From: a virus
Virus record (IMG/VR): IMGVR_UViG_3300042350_002303
Span: 1 to 25,689 of that record
DNA: 25,689 nt
Direction: 5' to 3' (one strand)
In this document: in pieces, positions 1-5,694 of the stretch
Layout of the letters: every line of letters starts with the position of its first letter
Position numbering within the stretch: the stretch's first letter is position 1
The notes under the pieces: model-generated
Told to the model about the DNA's origin: nothing
The model's input: only the letters and a program-made list of their open reading frames with translations
Databases searched by the model: none
Position numbers and translations under genes: made by a program

Positions 1-125
1 AGCCAGCGGTTCCACTTGTGGTCGGCTTGAGACTTGTCCCAGCCAGTCATCCATCCGGCGCTAAACGCGCCGACGACGGTGCAAAGCCACATGGCGGCAA
101 GCAGTGCGACGAGGAGGTAGTCCAT
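1..125 (-). CDS. Small single-pass membrane protein (3' end cut by window)
   Basis: The frame opens at ATG 125 and runs off the left edge after about 41 codons. Residues 3-27 form a hydrophobic helix (YLLVALLAAMWLCTVVGAF), followed by a polar tail rich in D, K, H and W (GWDKSQADHKW). This fits a small inner-membrane protein with a short N-terminus. Its start codon overlaps the TAA stop of the preceding gene (TAATG), so the two are probably translationally coupled. The function is unknown. The length cannot be judged because the C-terminus is missing. Confidence 0.65.
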   Translation of the reverse strand, partial: MDYLLVALLAAMWLCTVVGAFSAGWMTGWDKSQADHKWNRW

Positions 126-313
126 TAGATGCACACCTCCCGTTGATCGGTTTTGCGGATGGCCGCGATGCACTCGCGGATCGTTTTGCGCCACGTTGCG
201 TCGTGACGCCATTTCCAGATGTCGCAGATGTATGTCTTCAGCGACACGCGCATGGCGACGAGTTCCATCAGCGTGAAACTCGGTTTCAGTGTGTAGGTGG
301 GTTCAGTGTTCAT
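125..313 (-). CDS. Hypothetical small protein, 62 aa
   Basis: A longer frame exists upstream, but I chose ATG 313 because it overlaps the stop of the previous gene by four bases (ATGA), the coupling used through this cluster. The protein has a polar N-terminus, a hydrophobic stretch (FTLMELVAMRVSL), then a basic, tryptophan-containing C-terminal half (WKWRHDATWRKTIRECIAAIRKTDQR). No catalytic motif is visible and I do not recognise the family. The start is preceded by AAGAACACACA rather than a good Shine-Dalgarno sequence, as in two other genes of this cluster. It lies between a putative HTH protein and a membrane protein in an early-type gene cluster. Confidence 0.6.
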   Translation of the reverse strand: MNTEPTYTLKPSFTLMELVAMRVSLKTYICDIWKWRHDATWRKTIRECIAAIRKTDQREVCI

Positions 314-537
314 TGTGTGTTCTTCTTGTCCCTTCGGTGTTGAATGCGTTGGCACATGGCCGACGCGAAAGTGACCCAGTTCGGGTTGACGTCTTGGCCC
401 TCGTCGCAAAGCCACTTGTGAATGGCGCGGAAGCCCCAGCCCTTGCCGCGCAACACTTCGACGGCATCGACGAGTTCGTGGCTGTAGTTGCGTTGGTCGC
501 CGCGGGGGGCGGCGTGGGCTTTATCGATCAGATTCAT
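310..537 (-). CDS. Hypothetical 75-aa protein, possibly helix-turn-helix
   Basis: The sequence from about residue 20 to 65 (ELVDAVEVLRGKGWGFRAIHKWLCDEG, then a turn and VTFASAMCQRI) has the spacing of a helix-turn-helix: helix, GWGF turn, recognition helix with charged and aromatic residues. A DNA-binding role is therefore plausible but not proven. The C-terminus is highly basic (QRIQHRRDKKNTQ). The gene overlaps the end of the upstream RHH gene by 17 bases and the start of the next gene by four. A perfect palindrome (553-565) lies just upstream of its start, inside the RHH gene. Confidence 0.6.
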   Translation of the reverse strand: MNLIDKAHAAPRGDQRNYSHELVDAVEVLRGKGWGFRAIHKWLCDEGQDVNPNWVTFASAMCQRIQHRRDKKNTQ

Positions 538-709
538 GGGTGGGCTTGGTTAGGTGTATTACACCTTCGGACGCAAAAAAGTCGGCCACAATCTTGCTGA
601 CTTGCTTGGCGAAACTCCGGTGTTCGGTGCGGGCGCGGTCTTCGATGACCGCGGCGAGATCACGCGGCATCGATATGCTTTTGCGGGTGGTAGTGGGTTT
701 GGTGGGCAT
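521..709 (-). CDS. Ribbon-helix-helix (Arc/CopG-type) DNA-binding protein, 62 aa
   Basis: Residues 9-45 match the ribbon-helix-helix pattern: a short basic strand (RKSISMPRDL), helix A (AAVIEDRARTEHR), a turn, then helix B (SFAKQVSKIVADFF). RHH proteins bind palindromic operators as dimers or tetramers through the paired strands, and in phages they act as repressors or early regulators. A perfect 13-base palindrome lies inside the 3' end of this gene (553-565), and related palindromes lie upstream of another gene of the cluster. Autoregulation or cluster-wide control is my inference. An antitoxin role is possible, but no toxin-like partner is obvious. The start ATG 709 is 14 bases after the previous stop, with no clear Shine-Dalgarno sequence. 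Confidence 0.8.
   Translation of the reverse strand: MPTKPTTTRKSISMPRDLAAVIEDRARTEHRSFAKQVSKIVADFFASEGVIHLTKPTHESDR
553..565. promoter_or_regulatory. Perfect 13-bp palindrome, possible RHH operator
   Basis: GGTGTATTACACC is a perfect palindrome around its central base. It lies inside the 3' end of the RHH gene (521-709), about 15 bases upstream of the next start (537). A near-identical copy lies at 1621-1633. Regulator binding is inferred. Confidence 0.45.
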
Positions 710-723
710 GGGCTTGCTTTGCT

Positions 724-915
724 TTAGATGGGATGGATGTCTCGCCGGAATCGTTGAGCGCGGCGGTCGCTGTCGCGGAGGTGTTGCAGTTCGTGCATCA
801 CGCCAATGGCGCGAGCGAGAGGGATGCGGATTTCGTCGAGGCCGTGCCGCCGCGCCATTTTTACATGGGCGGCGAGCAGCGGCTCAACGGAGGCGATGAC
901 GCGGGCGGCGGTCAT
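724..915 (-). CDS. Hypothetical small helical protein, 63 aa
   Basis: The frame is open from 930, but ATG 915 is preferred: it sits two bases after the upstream stop and has GGGA at a suitable distance. ATG 930 (five residues longer) also has an upstream GAAGG and cannot be excluded. The protein is predicted mostly helical and basic (MARRHGLDEIRIPLARAIGVMHELQHLRDSDRRAQRFRRDI). No family is recognised. It has several histidines but no HExxH or other metal-site pattern. Its position between small early-type genes suggests an accessory host-takeover or regulatory function, which is inference only. Confidence 0.55.
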   Translation of the reverse strand: MTAARVIASVEPLLAAHVKMARRHGLDEIRIPLARAIGVMHELQHLRDSDRRAQRFRRDIHPI

Positions 916-917
916 GG

Positions 918-1310
918 TTAGTCCCAGCACATCGTGCCTTCGATGCCCGATTCGTTGAGTTTGCGTTCCAGCGAGCGTCCCGCCTTGCGGAGAGCCATCG
1001 CTTTGCCCTTGGTCAGATGCCCCTCAAAAACAGCATCGTCCATGTCGCAGAAGAACGTGCTGCCGTCCAAGCAATCGGTCAACGCTTCGCGCTGGTAGCG
1101 GGTCATCGCGTCAATGTCGATTGTCTTGGTGAGTTCGGTGCTTTTGCGAAGCGCCTCCACTTCGTCCTGCGCCTGCTCAAAGATAAGTTCGCGCTCGTCT
1201 TCGCGCATATTGGCGTCAAGGCCATCTGTCAGCATTTCCGCGACTGCATCGGAAAGCGACAGGCGGTGGTCGATGATTTCCCACTCGTTGTCGGTTAGTT
1301 GGATTTTCAT
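918..1310 (-). CDS. Hypothetical acidic protein, 130 aa
   Basis: The protein starts MKIQLTDNEWEIIDHRL and is acidic in its first 70 residues, with a long helical segment (MREDERELIFEQAQDEVEALRK). The C-terminal third is basic (LTKGKAMALRKAGRSLERKLNESG). It is predicted all-helical with no catalytic motif, and I do not recognise a family. The start is preceded by TCACCTCACACA rather than a Shine-Dalgarno sequence. It follows the 87-aa gene by 12 bases and probably shares its transcript. Confidence 0.65.
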   Translation of the reverse strand: MKIQLTDNEWEIIDHRLSLSDAVAEMLTDGLDANMREDERELIFEQAQDEVEALRKSTELTKTIDIDAMTRYQREALTDCLDGSTFFCDMDDAVFEGHLTKGKAMALRKAGRSLERKLNESGIEGTMCWD

Positions 1311-1322
1311 TGTGTGAGGTGA

Positions 1323-1586
1323 TTAGTAATCGAAGCCGACAAAAACGTAGCGGTCAGACTTGACGAGTTTGCCGTTGGAAATGTCGGAGCAATCATCCGC
1401 CCAGTAAGCGCGAGCAGAACGGTCATATGCGCCAAGCCGCCAGACTTTCGCGGAAATCTTGTCGCTGAATTTGAAGAACTCACCACGCGAGAGTTGGTCG
1501 ATTGTTTTAACGTCCGTCTCTCCGGTTGCGTGATACTTGTCCACGGCGGGAATCCCCGTGGCCGTCGTTGTGTTTTCGTTTTTCAT
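1323..1586 (-). CDS. Hypothetical phage protein, 87 aa
   Basis: The N-terminal 25 residues are polar and threonine-rich. From about residue 30 the chain reads as a compact beta domain (LSRGEFFKFSDKISAKVWRL, then aromatic-rich strands ending YVFVGFDY). Small phage proteins with a GEFF/GDFF...VGF frame are common, but no function is established that I can state. It is the first gene after an 88-base gap holding two palindromes (1621-1633 and 1635-1647), so it may start a transcript. The start context is CTCCACACACAATG, with no Shine-Dalgarno sequence. Confidence 0.65.
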   Translation of the reverse strand: MKNENTTTATGIPAVDKYHATGETDVKTIDQLSRGEFFKFSDKISAKVWRLGAYDRSARAYWADDCSDISNGKLVKSDRYVFVGFDY

Positions 1587-1620
1587 TGTGTGTGTGGAGC
1601 CTCGATTTGCATCGAAGTTG

Positions 1621-1647
1621 GGTGCATTACACCATGTGTCCTACACC
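1621..1647. promoter_or_regulatory. Two adjacent palindromes of the form GTGT-N3-ACAC
   Basis: GGTGCATTACACC (1621-1633) and TGTGTCCTACACC (1635-1647) sit side by side, centres 14 bases apart, in the 88-base gap before the gene starting at 1586. Together with 553-565 they define GGTGT-N3-ACACC. Tandem operators for one of the RHH proteins are the simplest reading. Confidence 0.5.
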
Positions 1648-1674
1648 TCGCCAAGAAAAAAAATGATGGCCCCG

Positions 1675-1902
1675 CTAAATTTTTTTCCGGCTGAATTTGA
1701 AGGTCTGATTTTCGCGCAGGAACTTCTTCGCTTCGGGATAGCGGGTCGCCAAGATTTCCAACGTGGCGCGGGTGAAGTCGCCACCGTATTGCGCGTCGGC
1801 AACGCCTTGAATGCGCTCGACCAAGTCACTGGGAAACGACAAGGACTTCACCACCCGATCTTTCGACCGGCGGTTGCCGCTTGTGCTGGTTTTCTTTTTC
1901 AT
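1675..1902 (-). CDS. Second ribbon-helix-helix-like DNA-binding protein, 75 aa
   Basis: ATG 1902 gives a lysine-rich tail (MKKKTSTSGNRRSKDR) followed by a strand (VVKSLSFPSDL), helix A (VERIQGVADAQYGG) and helix B (DFTRATLEILATRYPEAKKFL). That is the RHH order, with the FP motif at the strand-helix junction. In-frame alternatives further upstream (for example at 1917) are weaker. The likely role is transcriptional control of the early cluster. Its own upstream region carries TGTCA-N9-TGACA (1912-1930). It overlaps the 3' part of a doubtful upstream frame by 77 bases. An antitoxin role is possible but no toxin is visible. Confidence 0.7.
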   Translation of the reverse strand: MKKKTSTSGNRRSKDRVVKSLSFPSDLVERIQGVADAQYGGDFTRATLEILATRYPEAKKFLRENQTFKFSRKKI

Positions 1903-2038
1903 GTGAGCAAGTGTCATGCACCGTGTGACACCTGTCAACAAGCTGACCTATGGGGAGAACGCCCCATAAAAGTTGCTCCGGTGTAACGCCCTCGCGCTCC
2001 GCGAGTTGACGAATGAGAGTGATGAGTTGTTGTTCCAT
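1826..2038 (-). CDS. Doubtful small protein, 70 aa, overlapping the RHH gene
   Basis: From ATG 2038 the first 35 residues look like real coding sequence: an amphipathic helix (MEQQLITLIRQLAEREG), then TPEQLLWGVLPIGQLVD. The rest, including the last 25 residues, overlaps the RHH gene at 1675-1902 in another frame and has low-complexity, shadow-like composition. Either this is a short gene whose 3' end genuinely overlaps its neighbour, or only the RHH gene is real. GGTGAT just before the ATG could serve as a weak ribosome site. Confidence 0.35.
   Translation of the reverse strand: MEQQLITLIRQLAEREGVTPEQLLWGVLPIGQLVDRCHTVHDTCSHEKENQHKRQPPVERSGGEVLVVSQ
1912..1930. promoter_or_regulatory. Inverted repeat TGTCA-N9-TGACA upstream of the RHH gene
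   Basis: The repeat lies just upstream of ATG 1902. It shares GTGT/ACAC halves with the other palindromes, but with different spacing. It could be an autoregulatory operator. The evidence is limited to the repeat itself. Confidence 0.3.
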
Positions 2039-2103
2039 ATCACCCGCGAACATACCGGCAGGGGTCGGACATTTACAGTCCAACCCGTCTCATCTTTTTA
2101 ATA

Positions 2104-2283
2104 TCACGCGGCCCGTCGGGCTTTGACCTTGCGCTTCACCCGCCGCTGGTAGGCGGGGTTCTCGGCGTAGTAGCGGGCTTTGCGCTTGGCTTCTGCCTTG
2201 CGGAACTTCGGGTCGCTGGCATACCGCTCGGCGTAGCGTTGCCGCATTGCGGCAAGCTGCTCATCGCGGTCGGCGTAAGGCAT
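2104..2283 (-). CDS. Small, very basic protein, 59 aa
   Basis: ATG 2283 to TGA 2104. The protein is dominated by R, K, A and Y in a helical pattern: RQRYAERYASDPKFRKAEAKRKARYYAENPAYQRRVKRK. Repeated (R/K)YAE and (D/E)NP segments resemble the basic arm found next to HNH domains or in small nucleic-acid-binding phage proteins. No HNH residues are present, so I do not call a nuclease. The start codon lies directly beside a copy of the recurring TTTGACTAAACC word (2286-2297) and has no Shine-Dalgarno sequence. It is the first minus-strand gene left of the attachment region. Confidence 0.6.
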   Translation of the reverse strand: MPYADRDEQLAAMRQRYAERYASDPKFRKAEAKRKARYYAENPAYQRRVKRKVKARRAA

Positions 2284-2285
2284 GC

Positions 2286-2297
2286 GGTTTAGTCAAA
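2286..2297 (+). promoter_or_regulatory. Copy 1 of the recurrent word GGTTTAGTCAAA
   Basis: Exact 12-mer on the plus strand, three bases before the minus-strand ATG at 2283 and next to the attachment region. Its role is unknown; see the finding on the six copies. Confidence 0.5.
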
Positions 2298-2302
2298 CGC
2301 GG

Positions 2303-2353
2303 ATCTAAAGCGTATGCAATATCTAAAACGTGTGCTAACTGGGTGTGCTAACT
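2303..2353. repeat. Direct repeats upstream of the integrase, probable arm-type sites
   Basis: Two imperfect 15-mers, ATCTAAAGCGTATGC (2303-2317) and ATCTAAAACGTGTGC (2321-2335), are 18 bases apart. They merge into an exact 11-base tandem repeat GTGTGCTAACT (2330-2340 and 2343-2353). Short direct repeats flanking an attachment core are typical integrase arm or excisionase binding sites. The assignment is inferred from position. Confidence 0.5.
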
Positions 2354-2372
2354 TTAAGCCTTTTCCGCTGTT

Positions 2373-2440
2373 TTACAGAGAAAGAGGCGAGGGTCGGAAT
2401 CGAACCGACGCTTCGTGTAACCCCTTCTGTTACAGAGAAA
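2373..2440. repeat. 11-bp direct repeat TTACAGAGAAA flanking the tRNA-like core
   Basis: Copies lie at 2373-2383 and 2430-2440, 57 bases apart. The second copy is part of the tRNA-Tyr anticodon arm. The first lies just beyond the acceptor end, so the word brackets the tRNA 3' half. It may be an additional integrase site or a relic of the exchange. Confidence 0.4.
2385..2440 (-). other. attP: attP candidate: 3' half of a tRNA-Tyr(GTA) gene
   Basis: On the minus strand this reads as an anticodon arm TTTCT-CTGTAAC-AGAAG (2440-2424, one T-G pair, anticodon GTA), a 14-base variable region (2423-2410), a perfect T arm GTCGG-TTCGATT-CCGAC (2409-2393) and a 7-base acceptor strand CCTCGCC (2392-2386). 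No D arm or matching 5' acceptor strand exists upstream, so it is only the 3' half of a tRNA. Inside it, TGTAAC (2416-2421) and GTTACA (2429-2434) form an inverted repeat around 7 bases. This is the geometry of a tyrosine-recombinase core centred on the anticodon stem. The integrase starts about 70 bases away. Phages that use tRNA genes carry exactly such a 3' portion to restore the gene after integration. Confidence 0.7.
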
Positions 2441-2508
2441 AACGACTATTTTCTTGATGCATTTTAGGCATTTTAGTGTAGAACTGGCTGGGTCAACTCT
2501 CACCTCTT

Positions 2509-3654
2509 ATGTCTTCACTCATCATCCTTCCCAACAGTCCCTATTGGATGGCCCGCATGCGGGTCTGGATTTTCTCACAAGACCACCCAGACGGCGGTTT
2601 CTGGCGTCAGACTTGTCGTAGCACAAAGATGCTGCACAAGACAACCCCGCGCAAAACGGCCCAGCGGTATGCCGACGAATTGGAGCGGATCGGGCGCGAG
2701 CTACGCGACCAGATACCGGACGAGGTGTGGATGAAAGCGAGCGTGGCGGCTCTCATGCGGGCCGCGGGCGTCAAGGGGTCAACACGCCGCACCACATGGG
2801 AAAAGGCCGCACAGGGCTATATAGGCGCAAAGACGGCCAAACCTCGCAGCGTTGACTCCTACCGATCCCACTGCCAGCACTTCGCTGATTTCCTTGGCCA
2901 GCGGGCGCGGCATGACCTCAAGTCCATAACCCCAGAGGATATAGCGGAGTTCTACCACGCGCTGATTAAGCGCGGGCTGTCGGCTCGCAGCGCCCAGCAG
3001 ATCACCAAGACCATCCGCGCCGTCTTCACCCGCGCCCTGCACCTCCGCGAGATCGACGCGAATCCGGCGGCACTGTTCCGCATGAGCGAGGACGCCACGC
3101 CGACGGGTCGAAAGCCGTTTTCGACCCAAGACATCAGCGCCATCCTCGCCGCCGCGGACAAAGAGTGGCGCATTGCGTGCCTCTTCGGGCTGTTCTTCGG
3201 CATGCGGTTGGGAGACGCCATCCATCGCAGCTACGAGGAAATAGAAAGCGGCGTCCTCCGGTTCATGCCAGAAAAGAAAAGCCGTCGCGGCAAGGTTGTC
3301 GCAGTGCCGCTGGTCGGGGAGCTAAACAAGCTGCGGGGCCGCGGCAAGATCACGCCCACGCTCGACGCCATGAGCATCACCGTTGCCTCGCGGCACTTCT
3401 CCCGCCTGCTCGACGCCGCCGGTATCCAGCGCGTGAAGACCAAAAAGAAGGGCGAAGGCCGCGGGATTACGGACAAAACCTTCCACTCATGGCGTCACAC
3501 CACCAACAGCATGCTCGTGGATGCCGGTGTCGATCAGCGCGTCCGACAGCTAATCTGCGACCATGACTCGACCAAGGTGTCCAACAACTACACCCACGCC
3601 AGCATCGAAACGATGGCCAAGGCGCTGGAGTCGCTCGCTACCCTCGCCAAGTAG
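2509..3654 (+). CDS. int: Tyrosine-recombinase phage integrase, 381 aa
   Basis: This enzyme catalyses site-specific recombination between attP and a host tRNA-Tyr gene, as inferred from the adjacent site. Order: an N-terminal SPYWMARMRVW strand region (about 10-35), a core-binding helical domain (about 95-190), then the catalytic domain. Visible catalytic residues are R233 (GMRLGD), a lysine in the hairpin at 256-257 (EKKSRRGK), H326-x-x-R329 (HSWRHT), H352 (CDHDS) and nucleophile Y361 (NNYTH). All are intact and the length is normal for phage integrases. It is the only gene convincingly coded on the plus strand. Start ATG 2509 keeps the SPYW strand but has no Shine-Dalgarno sequence; ATG 2548 would cut into it. 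The 3' end overlaps the opposing endolysin gene by 17 bases. Confidence 0.95.
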   Translation: MSSLIILPNSPYWMARMRVWIFSQDHPDGGFWRQTCRSTKMLHKTTPRKTAQRYADELERIGRELRDQIPDEVWMKASVAALMRAAGVKGSTRRTTWEKAAQGYIGAKTAKPRSVDSYRSHCQHFADFLGQRARHDLKSITPEDIAEFYHALIKRGLSARSAQQITKTIRAVFTRALHLREIDANPAALFRMSEDATPTGRKPFSTQDISAILAAADKEWRIACLFGLFFGMRLGDAIHRSYEEIESGVLRFMPEKKSRRGKVVAVPLVGELNKLRGRGKITPTLDAMSITVASRHFSRLLDAAGIQRVKTKKKGEGRGITDKTFHSWRHTTNSMLVDAGVDQRVRQLICDHDSTKVSNNYTHASIETMAKALESLATLAK

Positions 3655-4066
3655 CGTTGGTGCCGCGGGTGTCCAGATGGACGAACGAGCGATAAAGCCC
3701 CAACCCGCCCTTGAACATGCCCTCGCGCCGGAGGTCGAGCAGGACGAGGTAAAGCGAGGCCGGTTGCGCCGTCACCAGATCGGTCGCGTTGAAGCGCACA
3801 TGCGTCGAGTTGCTCACGCCGCCGATGCGCTTGTTGTAAGCCGGTGACCGATAGGCGCTGGTAATGCGGATCGACGCGCCCAGACGCTTGCGGGCCTCGT
3901 CCAGCACCTTGGCGGTGCGCTCCATGTTCGGCCACAGTGCCGCCGGAGGGTCGGTGTTAAGGTTGAGTTTCTCGTCGCTGGCTCCGCGGTAGAAAAACTC
4001 CTTGGCCGCAAAATGCTTCACGCCCCAGCGGTCGAGATCCCGCTGGAACTTTTGTTCGTTGCTCAC
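3638..4066 (-). CDS. Peptidase M15-type endolysin, 142 aa
   Basis: This is probably a zinc-dependent peptidase that cuts the peptide stems of peptidoglycan and releases progeny. Residues 68-135 carry the M15 pattern: TSAYRSPAYN, then STHVRFNATD with H89 and D96 in the usual H-x6-D spacing, then FVHLDTRG with H130. The short single-domain length is typical of M15 endolysins; no cell-wall-binding domain or signal peptide is present, so export depends on a holin. The holin gene lies directly upstream and overlaps by four bases (ATGA). The 3' end overlaps the converging integrase gene by 17 bases. The STHVRFNATD motif has N where many relatives have G, which should not affect metal binding. Confidence 0.88.
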   Translation of the reverse strand: MSNEQKFQRDLDRWGVKHFAAKEFFYRGASDEKLNLNTDPPAALWPNMERTAKVLDEARKRLGASIRITSAYRSPAYNKRIGGVSNSTHVRFNATDLVTAQPASLYLVLLDLRREGMFKGGLGLYRSFVHLDTRGTNATWRG

Positions 4067-4233
4067 TTCTTTTCGCGGCGAACGATTTCGACGAGAGCGA
4101 TGACGGCGATGCCAGCGGAGGCAATCGCGCCCATCAACTCCGGCGAAAGTTTCCAGCCGACGAGGGCCAGCAAGGTGGCCGCTCCGGCGTAGGTGGAAGG
4201 TTCTTTGAGTCGGGCGAGGATGTAGTCGATCAT
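4063..4233 (-). CDS. Small holin, 56 aa
   Basis: From ATG 4233 the protein has a short amphipathic start (MIDYILARLKEPST), a first hydrophobic segment (YAGAATLLALVGWKL, about 15-29), a tight turn (SPEL) and a second hydrophobic segment (MGAIASAGIAVIALVEIV, about 34-51). It ends in a basic tail, RREKK. Two helices, small size and a charged C-terminus fit a class II holin, which forms the membrane hole for the endolysin. It sits between a lipoprotein and the endolysin, the expected lysis-cassette position. The upstream frame is open beyond ATG 4233, but the extra residues look like read-through of the lipoprotein gene in another frame. No Shine-Dalgarno sequence is evident. Confidence 0.8.
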   Translation of the reverse strand: MIDYILARLKEPSTYAGAATLLALVGWKLSPELMGAIASAGIAVIALVEIVRREKK

Positions 4234-4234
4234 G

Positions 4235-4372
4235 TTATTTGGACGAGGTTGGTTTTTGAAGTGGCACAGAAACGTGCAAGGTGTTTTTGGCGAAGTCCCA
4301 GCCAAGCCGGACTTCGGAAAGATTCGCGCAGCCTGTCAGCGTCAAAGCGGCGATGATTAGAAAGAGGCGCAT
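4235..4372 (-). CDS. Small lipoprotein, spanin-like, 45 aa
   Basis: The protein MRLFLIIAALTLTGC... has a signal peptide with a clear lipobox (LTGC, Cys15). A mature part of only about 30 residues follows (ANLSEVRLGWDFAKNTLHVSVPL). Short lipoproteins beside holin and endolysin genes usually act as outer-membrane spanins (Rz1-like) in Gram-negative hosts, fusing the membranes at the end of lysis. No obvious inner-membrane partner is adjacent, and the mature part is not proline-rich, so the spanin role is only probable. ATG 4372 lies two bases after a copy of the recurrent GGTTTAGTCAAA word. The holin gene starts one base after its stop. Confidence 0.7.
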   Translation of the reverse strand: MRLFLIIAALTLTGCANLSEVRLGWDFAKNTLHVSVPLQKPTSSK

Positions 4373-4391
4373 GTTTTGACTAAACCGGCGT
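4373..4391 (-). promoter_or_regulatory. Copy 2 of GGTTTAGTCAAA, in an extended 19-base form
   Basis: On the minus strand ACGCCGGTTTAGTCAAAAC lies directly before the lipoprotein ATG at 4372. The same 19 bases occur exactly at 24572-24590 before the capsid gene. A CCGG-CACG-CCGG repeat lies at its upstream edge. It may be a promoter or operator for the lysis genes. Confidence 0.55.
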
Positions 4392-4403
4392 GCCGGATGG
4401 GGG

Positions 4404-4847
4404 TCAAGGGTTTGAGGCCAATGCGGCGATGGCTTCGGCACTCGCGGCTTCGTAGGAACAAGGTGCAGCAGGCCAATCGTTCCGCGGCGAAGGATCAACC
4501 GCCGATGCCACGATCAACTGCGAAGTCCAATCGCGCAGGGATTGCATCAGCGGCCCAAGAGGTTTACCCGCCAGCACAAGCGACAAGCGAAGATCGGACA
4601 GCGCGTGAAGTTGCGTGCTGGTAAGGTGCTGCTCGACCCATTCGGCGGCGGTGACAGCGGGCGGCGGCGTAGGGATAAGCGTGCGGCTGTCGGCGTCCCA
4701 AACGAGCGATCCGTTTTGTAGTCCTTCGCCTTCGGCGTCGGTGAGCGGGAGCGCGGTGATGCCCGCCGGAAGCGGATCGGCGATGACGGTGCCGATGCTG
4801 ACGGATTGGCCGGTCGTGGTGTTATAAAGGAGGTGCCAGTTTTGCAT
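4404..4847 (-). CDS. Tail-fibre-associated hypothetical protein, 147 aa
   Basis: The N-terminus (MQNWHLLYNTTTGQSVSIGTVIADPLPAGITALPL) has the feel of small proteins encoded after phage tail fibres, where a beta-rich domain of the form WxLYNTxTG is common. A proline-rich linker (LIPTPPPAVTAAEWVEQHL) leads to a helical C-terminal half. No catalytic motif is seen. The gene follows the 280-aa structural protein with a one-base gap and precedes the lysis cassette. It may be a fibre accessory or assembly protein; this rests on position and general resemblance only. Confidence 0.65.
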   Translation of the reverse strand: MQNWHLLYNTTTGQSVSIGTVIADPLPAGITALPLTDAEGEGLQNGSLVWDADSRTLIPTPPPAVTAAEWVEQHLTSTQLHALSDLRLSLVLAGKPLGPLMQSLRDWTSQLIVASAVDPSPRNDWPAAPCSYEAASAEAIAALASNP

Positions 4848-4848
4848 G

Positions 4849-5691
4849 TTATGGGATGCCGATGAGGGTGAAGCCGTAGCGGTCGGGTTGGGCGGCGATG
4901 TTGTGCTTCACGGCGAGGCGGGAGCCTGCGGGGATGTTGCGTCCGAAAAGCGACAGATACGGAGGCGAGGACTGCACGGTTTCGTTGTTGCTATAAGAAG
5001 CAGCACTTAATCCAAACACTTGTTCGCTTCCTGACGCGCCAACGCCAAGCTCCAGTTGTGGGCCAATCGTATTGATGGCGCTGTTGTGCGTGGATGGCAC
5101 GATGGCCACGGCGCGATAGGCGCGGGAGGTGGAGGCAATGGCTTGAACCCATGTGCCGCTGGAGCCGCTAAAGCTGATGCCTTGGCTCGTTGCGGTGTCT
5201 CCGGTGATGACATCAACGCTGGTCGGCGCAGTTGCGTAATCGCCGCCCACATCAAAGAGGAAGACTTGTGCGGTTGCTGTTTTGCCGCCCGCGACCACAG
5301 ACTGAATGCGGGCAGACAGTCGCGTGCCGCTGGGGACTTGAAACGGAATAGAAACGGCAACGCCTATTGGGCCAGCGGTGGTAAGAGCGCCACCCACGGC
5401 GAGGTTGCCAATAATGTCGGTTTCTGAACCGCTGGCACCCGTGGCAACGTCGATGAGTGTGGCCGTGTTGGTGGCTGCGGTGCTGATGTCTTGCACCATA
5501 AGCACCAACAGACCCGCATTGGCGGAAGTGGAGGCGATAAACTCGGAATACGAACCCTTGGTGTGCGCGGAAGTGTTGGCAGTGAGCGAAACTTCGGCGC
5601 TGGATTGCACAAACGTATAAGCGTCCTCAAACCAATCGACGTTGCGGAAGAGCGGCGTGGCACCGAGATAGGCTTTTTGCAGGAGGGCCAT
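4849..5691 (-). CDS. Probable virion surface or tail-associated protein, 280 aa
   Basis: The whole chain is rich in A, S, T, G and V, with alternating beta-like segments, few charged residues and no cysteines, as in phage adhesins and decoration proteins. The N-terminus is MALLQKAYLGATPLFRNVDWFED. The C-terminus (NIPAGSRLAVKHNIAAQPDRYGFTLIGIP) suggests a compact beta fold. It is unrelated by eye to the tailspike upstream. Lying in the tandem set of small genes after the tailspike, it may be a receptor-binding or fibre-tip protein. I do not recognise a named family. Confidence 0.7.
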   Translation of the reverse strand: MALLQKAYLGATPLFRNVDWFEDAYTFVQSSAEVSLTANTSAHTKGSYSEFIASTSANAGLLVLMVQDISTAATNTATLIDVATGASGSETDIIGNLAVGGALTTAGPIGVAVSIPFQVPSGTRLSARIQSVVAGGKTATAQVFLFDVGGDYATAPTSVDVITGDTATSQGISFSGSSGTWVQAIASTSRAYRAVAIVPSTHNSAINTIGPQLELGVGASGSEQVFGLSAASYSNNETVQSSPPYLSLFGRNIPAGSRLAVKHNIAAQPDRYGFTLIGIP

Positions 5692-5694
5692 GGC

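Noticed and set aside
2385-2440. Complete tRNA-Tyr gene
   Set aside because: No D arm or 5' acceptor strand complementary to CCTCGCC is present upstream on the minus strand, so it is only a 3' half.
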